64,000 bases of DNA, taken from Vanilla planifolia. Lineage: Eukaryota; Streptophyta; Magnoliopsida; Asparagales; Orchidaceae. The DNA is taken from positions 25,455,630-25,519,629 of the forward strand of contig CM043874.1 of assembly GCA_023846275.1 (NCBI GenBank). Direction: 5' to 3'. The notes beneath the pieces are model-generated. The model was not told the DNA's origin. It saw only the letters and a list, made by a program, of their open reading frames with translations, and searched no databases. Positions 13,251 through 24,925 of the stretch are shown here, one piece after another. How positions within the stretch are numbered: the first letter of the stretch is position 1; every line of letters begins with the position of its first letter. A program made the translations under genes and the position numbers.

Positions 13251-13959
13251 TCAAATTCTATTTCATGATCTAAATGAAGTTCAAGAAACTCCTTAGAAAA
13301 TCTATTATGTATTCATATACAACAAGTACATTTTATGGTTTTACAAACTTTTATTCAATCACCTCAATATATAACAAAAATCATTATCTTCCTTTAGAAA
13401 TCATCTTTTGCATTTTCAAAACAAAAATAAATGAATTTTTCATTCTATTCCATAAAAACATTATTTCTTTCCTTTTATTAGTTTTGTTTATTTTTCATTT
13501 TTTTCATATAATCAATTTTAACTTGATATTAATAAAGCCAATTTATGCCTAGGACAATATCAAACTCCATTAAAAGGAGTAGTAGCAATTCACAAAAAAT
13601 TCTTTGCTAAGAATTTTAATAAACCTTGTCACAATTTGTTAGATTTTATTTAACTACCACTAAGTAATTTGACCATTAGTGTATTTTGAAGCATAAGGTG
13701 AGGGCAACACATGATATGAATGGGGTGATGAACATAACAATGAATGGTGCAAAAAATGGAGTTATGATCTTCACATGGCAAACAACAGTTAGTGCCACTA
13801 GGCGATGCTCCAACTATCAGATGAACTTCCCAACCACAATTGATGATTGAAGTTGGAATCACTCAAAATCAAATAAACAATCAACTTTAGATGAATTAAT
13901 AAATCCAACATGGAACTTAATCATAGTTATGATCAAAAAATAACTCTTGCTACTTAATC
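13251..13959. other. AT-rich sequence between retroelement relics
   Basis: A 92-codon plus-strand frame at 13,274-13,552 is rich in Phe, Ile, Leu and Tyr, as expected from chance translation of T-rich DNA. No motif or repeat partner was identified. Confidence 0.35.
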
Positions 13960-13973
13960 AGTAGTGTTGAACA

Positions 13974-14225
13974 TTGAGCTCCACAACAGTTTCAGGGGGA
14001 ATCACCTTGAATCGATCTTTTGTGGAAGTATTGGGTGGCTTAAGTGAGCAATCCCCAATTAAGATAAATACACCTGCCATATTTAAGGGGAAAGGAGAGA
14101 TCTTTTTTGAAGAGGAGAAAATTGGAAAGGTAACCAATTTTAAGCTTATATTAATTAAGAAATTTTTACATGGGAGACCAAGCATGGAATCCATAAGAAA
14201 GGCTTTCTTGATAATTGGGTTCTAA
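13974..14225 (+). pseudogene. LINE ORF1 fragment (DUF4283-like)
   Basis: This 83-codon open piece is the best-preserved part of the LINE's first protein. It carries a KGKGEIFFEEEKIGKV stretch followed by HGRPSMESIRKAFLIIGF, which matches the nucleic-acid-binding DUF4283 core common to plant L1-type ORF1 proteins and related genes. After the stop the homology goes on in broken frames to about 14,470. It has no function now; the protein would have bound the element's RNA. Confidence 0.6.
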
Positions 14226-15119
14226 GGAGAGGTTAAAAGTGGCTCATTGGATAATAGAAAAATTCTACTTTAATTTGATAAGGAGGATGACTTCTTTTGT
14301 TGCTAATTACATAAGTCATAAAATATTGGTGAATTCTATGTAATAATCTTTAAATGGCATTTGAATTTCACCTCAACATATGGCCATCACCTATGCTTGG
14401 ATATCACTGGAACATTTATACACTTATTTAACAAAGTAATGCTCTATTCAATTGTATTAACAATTAGGAAACAATTAAAAGTGAACAAAACTATTATGAA
14501 TTTAATTTAGCTAATTGTTGCATGAGTCTATGTGAAAGACAATTTGCTCAATAAACTTCTTAAATGTATTACTCAAAAGGGTAGCAACTTGTCTCGATTT
14601 TGATAGAAGATTGAATACAATAATGTATATCTTTATTATAATTAATGTTGTTAGTAGGGTCATATGAAATCGACCTACAAAACACAACAAAAATGGAAAC
14701 TCAAGAAAAATTAGTTACTAATAATCCTCCCATTAATGAGTATTATTAGATACATATGCATAAGCCATGTGCAAATTGATTATCGAGTTTGAGAATCTTG
14801 CAAAGAGAGGTCATCATGCTCAAGCACACTTTGGAAAAAAGAATAAACATTTGACTATCACAGTTGGAGCAAAGAGGAAGTTTGGTCAAGGAAAATGGTA
14901 AATTCAATATTATATGTAGCATGAGAAGAACAATGGAAATAAAATTAGTGAATGATCAAGTGGTGATTAAGAAAGGAGATCACCCTGATAAAGTATCACT
15001 ATTGGATTTAGATGCAAAGTCTTAAAAAAAGAAATACGTAATGGATGTTCAAGTGCTAAAACATTTTGGACTAAAATTTAATGAAAAGAAATAAAATTAG
15101 GTCTAAGCACCATGGATTC

Positions 15120-16280
15120 TTAAGGGAATTTCCACATCTCATTTAGTTCTTATGCCAAAGTCCAACAATCTTTTAGATTTTAGGGCTATAGATTAATATG
15201 TGTCATGAATTTTCCAAAAAAGATTCTTTGCAATGTCTAATAGAATGCATAGTCTTGTTGACAAGATCGTAACACGAGAATAATATGATTTCAATAAAAG
15301 AAGCAAGATTATGGATAATCTTTTGATTCCATAAGGGATGATGGCTTTATTGAATAGAAAAATTAAGAGAAGAAACTGTATAATAAAATTGGATATAAAG
15401 AATGCTTTTAATAGTCTATCCTATGACTTTCTCTTCAAAGTTCTAAACAAACTCAGTTTCTTTGCCAAGTTTAGCACATTAGTTAGACGTTTAGTTAAAA
15501 ATATTATAAGTAACACCTTAATATTTAACATCATAAATGGTTCTCCATACTAGTATTTTTAATAAGAAAAAGCATTGATGCAAGGTTGTCTAATTTCTAT
15601 ATTGCTTTTCATCATTGTTATTAGAAATTTTCAATAAAAATTTTAAAAGAAACTTTGAGAAGATGTCAATAAAGTAGTATTCCATGACAAGGAGACCTCT
15701 GATAATAATCCATCTCAGCTTGCAAATGACATCATTGTTTTAAGTAGAGCGGGCATAAGGACATTAAAGGGCATTAACAATCTTGTTAATTTATTCCAAC
15801 AAACCTCAAGCATGTACTTGAACAAGAAAAAATGTAAATTTTACACATCTAACAAGATGAAGGCAATTGTATGCAAGAGGATTAAAAAGATTCTAGGCTT
15901 TAAGCAAGGCTCTCTCCTTATAACATACTTTAGGTGTACAATATATAATGACAAGAAAAGTTAATCTAGTTTCAACAATTAGTGAAAAAGTTGCAAAATA
16001 AATTGGACAATTGGAAGAGAAAACATTTATTAATAGGAGAAATATTAATACTTGTAAAATATGTATTAAATTTGATTCTAGCTAGCTTTTACAAAAACTT
16101 CTATACATCCCATAATACAAATACTAAATAGGCTATAGAAGATAAAGAATGCTTTCTTATGGGGAGACATTGAGAATAATCACAAGCATCAATGGATGAA
16201 ATTGGGTAAGATAAGTAAGCCACTTGAGTAGAATGGATTGGGTATAAGGAAACAAGTTTATAATATTCTAGATTAGCAAA
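15120..16280 (+). pseudogene. LINE reverse transcriptase remnant
   Basis: Broken frames carry non-LTR reverse transcriptase blocks in the right order: the KLDIKNAFNSL block with the first catalytic Asp, the QGC-LI-ILL block, and an LANDI block where the family has FADD, so one catalytic Asp is replaced by Asn. The later FLWGD and GLGIRK blocks mark the start of the region toward the zinc-binding tail. The longest intact piece is 71 codons at 15,338-15,553. It is clearly inactive. Confidence 0.7.
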
Positions 16281-17450
16281 CAAAATTAGAAGTTACTAAT
16301 GAATCAATCCTTTTGAATGGAGTTCATGAAAGATAATTATTTGAATGAGAACTAGAAACATAATAAATTTGATACACTGAAAACACAGGAAAAAAATGAG
16401 ACTTAGTATCAACCTTTTTACACAAATCTCATCAATGACAAAGTCTATGAACATTAAATATTGATAGTAGTTTCACTCAAAAATAAGCTTGGAATGAAAC
16501 AAGGAGCAAAAGCTTTGTGGAGCTCATGAGAAAAAGAATTTGGAATGAGAAAATCTTTATTAAGGTATCGATATTAGTTTGAAGAATAGTCAATTATGCA
16601 TTTCCTTTCTCAGATTAACTAAAAATGCTTCATTCTCAACATGCTTCCAAATATCTTCTTTGTTCTAATGAGGATACTATCAATTATGTAGTTATTAAAT
16701 GTCATTTAACACAACAATTTTGATTGTTTTATAGTAAGGCGTCAGATATTCAAGTCAAGGTGAATCAAAGAATTAGCTCCTTATTAAACTAGTGGTGGCA
16801 TGGTATCAGAGGTAATCCGCCTTACTGGAAATTTAAGCAAGTAATACCTCTCTTAATATGTTGTCACATATAGAAAGTGAGAAATAAGAAGTTATATATG
16901 GAAACCATTAAATAAAAAATGAGAGTGATTCAAAACATAAATTGACAATGCACGAGTATTTTCAAAGTCTTTATGAGGTACAAACATAATAGAAGAATCT
17001 AATCTTGAAGCAGCTTGGTTTACTTCCTTCCAGGTACCTGTAATCAAAGTAAACATTCAAGGAGATTATAAATAAAACTAAGGTATTATGAAATGCATCA
17101 TTAGGAACATGTATTCTAATTGCTTCTAGTATTTTCTTAACCCATTGGTTTGAAATAAGCAATGGAATTTACAATGTTTGGAATTATTAGAAGTATATAA
17201 TAATGCTTAATTTGTCACTTTTAAGAGGTACATATTTACCTTGAATGCATCGGTTTAATCAAAATTCTAAAAGGTTTCATAATGCCATGCTAGAATATTC
17301 TGGATGACATCCAACAATTAAAACTGATGGCTAAGCAACTTCCAACATATTGGAATAACATGTTAAAGGAGGTAAAGAAAGTTGAGAGCCCTTGCAAAAT
17401 TAGTAAGGCAAACAAACAAAATACAAACAGATGAAAGAATATCGATCAAT

Positions 17451-20400
17451 AGATGCAGAGCCATCATAGTAACGAAGAAAGCCATAATACCCTACATTAG
17501 AATATTATACAAGATCCAATATTTTACCATATAAGACAAACAATGCAACTTTCAAAATCAATGACCAGGTTTAAGATATTCTAGTATTGCACAATACATC
17601 CATCATCATTACATTTTATGATTTTTGAATTCTTGTCACCTTACCTTGGAACATTATTATCCTTTTATTACATGATAAGGGTTTGTCTTAATATATGGGT
17701 GCTTCTCTGAGTACTATTCACATATATGGCTCATCAGAAGAGGACATTTCTTACTTTGATATAATGCATCTGCTTCAGTTACTGTTATTCAACTATTCCA
17801 TTATAATGGCATCATCACATACATTTGTGCAGACTCAAATGAATCAACCAATATCTTTTGAGTTCATCATAACACTGTATTCTTATATCAGAGAAATATG
17901 ATATTCAACATCATTCTCCAATGACATATCAGTAGTATTATTCAAATCAATACCCCTTTAGTCTACTAAGATGCAGATCTTATATACATATTAGACATAT
18001 ATGCCATAACACAAAGGATTTAGCCTTCTTGTATATGTATAATGTTAGCACACTCGATGATAATCTAGTACATTGTAGTGTCCTAATCTAGAAGCGGCAT
18101 GTCTTCCCACTCTTGACCACCATTCAAGCATTTCATAATGCAACTTGTATTTCATGTAATTAATAAAAAAATTATTTTTTAAAAAACATTATTATATTTT
18201 CATTGTATGAGAAGACAGAGATAATTTACATATAAATGATAAAAGATAAATCAATAAGATGCTTCATAATTGAATAATTTATAAACTTGAAGATGCTCAA
18301 ACAAATGAGTAACTGAATCGTATCTATGAATCATGAAGCCTTCTACTAAGATATAACATATGCTTGAGGCTAACTACCCCTTCATGAACTTTGACCTCTA
18401 TAGATCCTCTTGACACAATCGTTGGTCGTCTATCTGTTTTTTATATTTGATAATCCTTTACCACTGCCTTGAAGAATATTTTGGGATTTAGAAGCCATCT
18501 CAATCCAAATCTAATATGAGGACAAGGACCAAGCCATGTGGCTTAAATATCTACAAATAGAATATCTCAATGGATTTTATTACTTGTGCTAGCAATTTCT
18601 CCTATGAAATTTGTTAAAGATTAGACATTATAGAATCCTTTCATTAGAGACAATCTACTATTATGGCCCATTTTTTGCAAGCTTCTACCAAAATTTTTGC
18701 TTCCTCTCCTTTTAGAAGTTTTTTAACCAATAAATCTTGCTTTATCAATCTAGCATTTTCTACTATTTTTTTCAAAATCTATAATTTCTTAAGTAATAAA
18801 TGCAAATCTTATTTTAAGACTCAAGCCCCTTCTAAACAAGAAACATCTTTAAGCTTCATAGCCAATTAGATCTAGCACATATTTAGATGTAATAATATAC
18901 CACTACTAAAAAACTTCAACAAATGAAATCAATGTTATATTCTACAAAGGTCCATCTCTAATTTTGATATAGTACCATAACTTCTGCAAAAAATTAGCAT
19001 CATCCTACAAAACAAAGTTGCTAGAATGACTTACTTATTTTTTGAGTAAGTCATACCATTGAGAACATTGTTTGTTTTCTTAATACACCACTTTACATCT
19101 AGGAGGTCATTTTCCTTCTTTAAGATAAGAGGGCATAGATGATGAAATTTATCAAAGATTTTCTCCATGTCATATATTCACTTAGTTCAATAGATGGTGC
19201 CATGAATGAAGTGGTTAATTGTATAAGTCTATTTTTATTTTTTCCTTATTGTTTCACCTCTCTACCCCTTTCAAAGGCATGAGACTTAATTTTATTTGAT
19301 TCTATTATATCCATCTTTCCTTAAACCAAGTTTTGCATTAACATATTAGTAAACTAAAATATAAATATTTATTTATTCTATGAATGCATAAAATACATAT
19401 GTTTGTGCCCATGTCCTTAATCAATAAGCCATAATAATTTCCACTACTTTCTAACGATGTCAATCACCTTGTTTCAGACTTATCACATCATGCCTTTATT
19501 ACAATGCTAATTACAAAAAAATAATTATTATCAACTTGATCAAAGTCATAATGTAAAAAATAAACACAACCAATCCCTCAAATAGGGAATGATGAAGCTA
19601 TTTTAAATTTTAGTTTTTTAAATAAGCATAATTACTGGCATACTATCCCTAATCCCTAAATTAACTTATATAAAAGATTTATCAACTATTATATGAAATG
19701 TGGTTTAATAAGAAGAGAGTGATTAATAGGAACAAAAATTTTGATTTTTTTAAAAAATATTTAAAGAAAATATTTTGAAGTAACTTTTAATAAACTAGAG
19801 AAAATCTCTAAAATACATTTTGTATAAATTTTAATGTTATTTAAAAAAATAATTATTTTTAATAATAATTTTTTATTATTATGAAATTTAAAAATGAACT
19901 ATCATTAAAATACACACCATTTTTTTGGTGTTTTAGCTTAGAAATAAACCTATATCCACCTTAAGAAAAACAAGCAAAAATAAAACAAAATTCATATAAG
20001 CCTTTGGCCAAAACACGAGTAAGTTAAACCCTCTTAATAGTGAGTGAAAAAGATATGTTATTATGATTTTACAACTAAATAGACTTAATAATAAAAGAAA
20101 ATAATTCAGTGACTCAAAATAAAATGTAATATAAATAAAAATTCTATACTCGTTGACATTCTTAATGATGCATAAGTGTTATAATTAAATCAATTAGAAA
20201 TAAATAAAATTAAGAACATAGCTAATTTAGAAAGAAAGTAGAATTGGAAATTTTACAAATGAAGGATACTACATAATTGACAATGAGCTATAGTTGTTAA
20301 TGGCTTGAATGACTCAAATTGTTTAATAAAAAATTTGTGAAATTATTATTTTTAAGAAATTCCATATTTATAGACATTTTCTAATGGTTAAAAGTTATTA

Positions 20401-21299
20401 CAAAATTGCCCAAAATAACCATTATTGGTCGAAAATTATTTTTAATTAAAAATTTATGTTTTATTTAAATAAAAGGTCTAACATCTTGCAAATAATGACT
20501 AAAATAGCTATTGTATAGGAGATGCATGATCAAAAGCATTAAGGACCATTCCATTTATGATAATTGCATGATAGGATGAATGAGATTAAATTGGTATTAT
20601 TTAGAAATTGAATTTGATCTAAACCATTACATCTAAATTATGATCTAATGACTAGATTTAGAACTTATGTATGGATTGGAGATGGACCATGTGATCATGA
20701 AATTCTACGATTGAAGGGCCTGATTTAATTAGGCATTTCTAAAAGACAGACGAGATTATGATCATTTAATAACAAAATCGTGCTATCAGACAATTTATGT
20801 CACTTAAGAAATTTGAGAGTTAGCCACGCTAAACTAATTTTGAGTTTTAATCCCACATGGCATAAATGAATTAAGCAATTTTGTTTTTAAGAGGTTGCCT
20901 GATCCTTTGAGTAAACCTATTGGGGTTGGCTGCCATCTAGTTCACTCAGGATGTCATGATCCTACTTTTAGTACATATAATCTAGTGGATACAAGATTGT
21001 GGAGTTACTACTTGATCCATTACAATAATATATAGATTGGGAGTTATTTTCAACTTGATTACTATAACAAATGGGTTCAAGATTAATACCCTAACCAGAG
21101 ACTGATGGTTTAGTTGTAAGTGACAATAATAAGACAAGTATATTTAAGTATTTATTTACTTTATTTATTGTTATTATTAATTAATTAATATTATTTTGAT
21201 GTTTTTTAATAAGTTAATCAAATAAGATTGTTAAATATATGATCTACAATAAAATAATTCTAAAGATAATAAAGATAAGATCAAGCCTTTAAAATCGTA
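17451..21299. other. AT-rich sequence, no supported gene
   Basis: No gene could be supported. The minus strand around 18,660-19,270 gives Lys/Glu-rich pieces that resemble gag coiled-coil remnants, but no diagnostic motif survives. The stretch 20,530-21,110 is slightly richer in GC and shares a GAGAGTTTAGCCACAC-like block (near 20,815) with 43,480, which suggests two fragments of one LTR family; support is weak. Confidence 0.35.
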
Positions 21300-21650
21300 A
21301 AATTTTCTCCAAAATTGCTAATTTTAATAAATTTTAATTTTGTCTTAAAAGAATAATTGTAATCAAGATTAAGCCAGATCTGGCATAAGCAGTAGTTTGA
21401 CCAGCCCCTGGATGCCGAAGGCATCCATCTAAAATTAAATTCAAAATAAATCTCATGGTGATTTGCTTCTCTAACCAAGATGATTTTTATTGAATTTTAT
21501 ATTTGTCCATCTTTTTCTTTAATTCTTTAATGAACATGTGCATCTTCTATTTAAAATCTAAAAATTTATACAAATAAATTTATTAAAAATATTCAAGATT
21601 TGTTGTCATTAAACAAAGTACCATGACTAGGGATCTACAATACAAAATTA
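21300..21650 (+). repeat. Direct repeat unit 2, with a GC-rich insert
   Basis: It matches 4,700-5,010 in the same orientation. In this copy a GC-richer block of about 60 bp (21,371-21,430, including CAGCCCCTGGATGCCGAAGG) replaces a shorter AT-only stretch in the partner. Confidence 0.5.
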
Positions 21651-21829
21651 TATGCATTCTAAATGATAAAAATATACATCACTCAATGTGATTTGGTGAG
21701 TAATTATTTATCCTTATTGTCATCCTAGCCTGCCTTTCTTGTTTAGGCTTGACTTATTAATAAGATTGAGGAGTGCATGTTTACTTGGATAGAAGATGTT
21801 AAAGACACATGATTAAGAATTCAAACTTA

Positions 21830-24800
21830 TTCACCCAATTGAAGGCATTTGATTATGGAGATGTCTCCTTTGGTGATAAGTCTAAGAAGGAATCATTGGT
21901 AATTCTTTTACATATGTTGCCAATATCCTTGTTGTATTAGATTTGAAATATAATTTTTTAAGTATTAGTCAATTATGTGATTTAGGTTTTAAAGTTACTT
22001 TTGATTGAACAACCTTTAGTCATAGCCTTTATGATAAATAATACATATTTGTTAGATTTGTGGTATTTAGAAGTTAGTGAGATAAAATTCCTTACCACTT
22101 AGGCTAATGAAGCAACTATTTGGCATAAAAGGTTATGCCATGTTAGTAGTTCTATCATGAAGAAATTAGTAAGATATAACTCAGAGATTTATTTTATTTG
22201 TAATAGATTAATAATCACATTTGTGGTTCATATTAAATGAATAAACAAAAATCGCTTTATAAGTTAAGAAGGATATTTCTACTAAACACCTTTAGAAACA
22301 CTTCACTTAGATCTCCTTAAACTTATCTAATCACATAGTCTAAGAAAGAAAAAATATAGATTTATGGTGGTAGATGGTTACTCAATATACACATGGGTTT
22401 TATTTTTTAAGAAGAAAATGACTCCTTCAAGAATTTGTTAATTTGACCACTATAATACAAAATAAACATGAATAAATAAAAGTTTTAATTAAGATTGATT
22501 ATAGTAGAGAATTTAAAAATGAACCTTTCATTAAGTATTATAACAAATATGAGATCATTCATACATTCTCATCAAATAAGAGGATAAATAAATAGAGTAA
22601 TTAAAAAGATGAATAAGACTTTAATATATATGGTTAGGTGCATGATAAATGAATATAAGGTGCTTAAGAATTTTTGGGATGAAGCAATTGATATGTTGTG
22701 TTATATCATAAACTATGTTTTGCTCAACCTATCTTAAAAGTCAGACCTTAAGAATTGTTATATTCTAAGAAAACTAAAATAGCTTATTTAGATTTTTTTA
22801 AATGTAAATGCTATAATATTAAAAATAAAAAGAGTGAACTAGAAAAGTTTGATACAAAATGTAATTAAGAAATCTCATTAAGATACTCACTAAATGATAG
22901 ATCATATAAAATAATTAAAAAGAATACCCAATTAGTACAAGAATCACTTTATGTGACCTTTGAGGAGTCACTTCCATTTAAATATGATATAGAAACTATG
23001 GAGGACGATCTTGAGGATTTTGAGAAATTGAATACTTAAAAAGTAGTGAATAGAAACAAGAAAAAGATGTAACTTGAGAATGATTAGAAAGCCACATACC
23101 ATGAGAGTGGAAAATTAAAAAGAGCCACCCCCAAGAACAAATTTTAAGACAGGATGAAAAAGGAGTTAGAACAAGAGAAAACCTTAACCACTCAACTTTT
23201 ATGTTATTTTATGACCTAAATCAGTTGATGAAGCTTTGCATGATGAATTTTGGTTGTCAATAATGAATAAGGAATCAAATTAATTTCAAATAAATAAAAT
23301 ATGATTATTTACACTAAGACCCCATAACCATTAAATTATTAGAATAAATAAGATGTTCAAGAATAAGTTGGGTGAAAGTGTTACAATTATTAGAAATATG
23401 ACTAGGTTAGTTACGAAAGACTATACTGAAACATAAGGGATTAAAAGTTGAAAAAACATATGCATTAGTTACTAGACTAAAAGATATTAGGACACTTCTA
23501 TCTTATATATATAAAAGGTTTTAAGCCATATCAAATAAATGTGAAGATTACTTTCATAAATGGATACATAAATAAGGAAGTTTATATAAAACAATCTCAA
23601 GATTTGTGGTCCATGATAAACTAGATTATGTAAATAAATTAAAAAATAATTTTAAGAATTAAAAAAAGTCCCTTGGGCATGGTGAGAGTTTTTAGTTTTC
23701 TAATTTCAAACGATTTTATTAGAGGTAAAATTGATACTACACTTTTCATTAAAAAGAAAAAATCACATCAATTAGTTTGCAAAATTTATGTGGATGGCAT
23801 AGTTTTTGGTGCAACCAATAATAAGCATTGTGAATATTTTCGAAGTTAATAAAGAAGAAGGTTAAGATGAGTTTGATAGAAGAACTAAATTTCTTTATAG
23901 AATTATAAGTTAAGCAACTAGAAGATGATATTTTTATATCTCAAACTAAGTTCACTTTAGAATTATTAAAGAAATTTAAACTTGAGAATTTGAAAGTTAG
24001 AATAACCCCCTTGTCAATAGTCACATCATTAGATAAGGATGAAAAGAAATCTATGGATGTGTAGTTATATATAGGAATAGTAAAATCTTTGTGGCATCTT
24101 ATAACAAGCAGACTAGACATCATTTATATTGTATATGCCTACCTTAGATTTCAAACTAATCTTAAAGAGTCCTACTTATAAATAATAAAATATATATTTA
24201 GATATCTTGTTAGGACACCTACTTTAGGCCTTTAGTATCCTAAGAGTGAACTAGAATTTGAACTAAATACATATTTAAATGCTAATTTTATTAAAAGTAA
24301 AATACACAGAAAGTATACATTAAGTACTTATTAATTTCATGGCTATTCTCTTATATCTTTTACTAGTGATGTATCATAAGTTTCCTAGATAAGATAATAA
24401 CTATGAGACTGATGTTCAACTAGATGAAACTTATTTTTTTTTTTGTAATAATGCTAGCACTATTTGTCTTACCAAAAACTCACTTTAACACTCTTAACTT
24501 AAACATATAGACATTAGATAGAACTTTATTTGGGAATAAATAAATCCTAAGATTATTTTCTTAAATTTTGTCCCTTTAAGTGTATTATTGGTTAACATTT
24601 CAATTTTAACCATCCAAAGATATTTGAATAAAACTATTTTGTTCAATTAGATGAAACTTAATTTTTTTGTAACAATGCTAGTACTACTTTTCTTATTAAA
24701 AACTTAATTCAGCACTCTTAAACTAAGCATGTAAACATTAGATAGAACTTGATTTGGGAATAAGTAAATCTTATGACTATTTTCTTGAATTTAGTCCCTT

Positions 24801-24925
24801 TAATTGTATTATTGGTTGACATTTTCAATTTTTACCATCCAAGATATTTGTTAAACTAAGAATTTTATTATGAGTTATCAACCCCTTTGAATAGTTCACA
24901 CTTGGATGATAACATAAAGAGGGAG
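21830..24925 (+). pseudogene. Ty1/copia pol remnant (SIRE-like), plus strand
   Basis: Ordered copia domains are recognisable in broken frames. There is a pre-integrase piece (WHKRLCHVSSS near 22,115), an integrase core (HLDLL, then FMVVDGYSIYTWVLFF near 22,350), a downstream integrase piece (FWDEAIDMLCYIIN near 22,675), and the RT active site as IYVDGIVFGATNN near 23,785, where the second catalytic Asp of YVDD has become Gly. RNase H pieces with a tandem duplication follow (24,415 and 24,643). Stops are frequent. The FGATN sequence after the active site and the purine tract before an LTR-like block resemble the SIRE lineage. The 3' half is duplicated, inverted, at 3,690-4,690. Confidence 0.75.

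Larger units (their letters stand above)
13960..17450 (+). mobile_element. Degraded LINE (non-LTR retrotransposon)
   Basis: The plus strand keeps ordered pieces of a plant L1-type LINE. An ORF1-like DUF4283 region at 13,974-14,470 has the GRPSMESIRKAF core, then a broken SLDNRKILL-like piece, then a WISLEHLPIHLFNK-like piece. From about 15,120 the reverse transcriptase follows: DFRAID, then EQYDF, KLDIKNAFNSLSYDF (near 15,390), QGCLISILLF (near 15,580), LANDIIVLSRAG (near 15,720, the FADD position) and FLWGD...HKHQWMKLGKISKP near 16,150. Stops and frameshifts are frequent. Only about 650 bp separate the ORF1 remnant from the RT, so the endonuclease domain appears deleted. The 3' end and any poly-A tail could not be placed. 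Confidence 0.75.
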
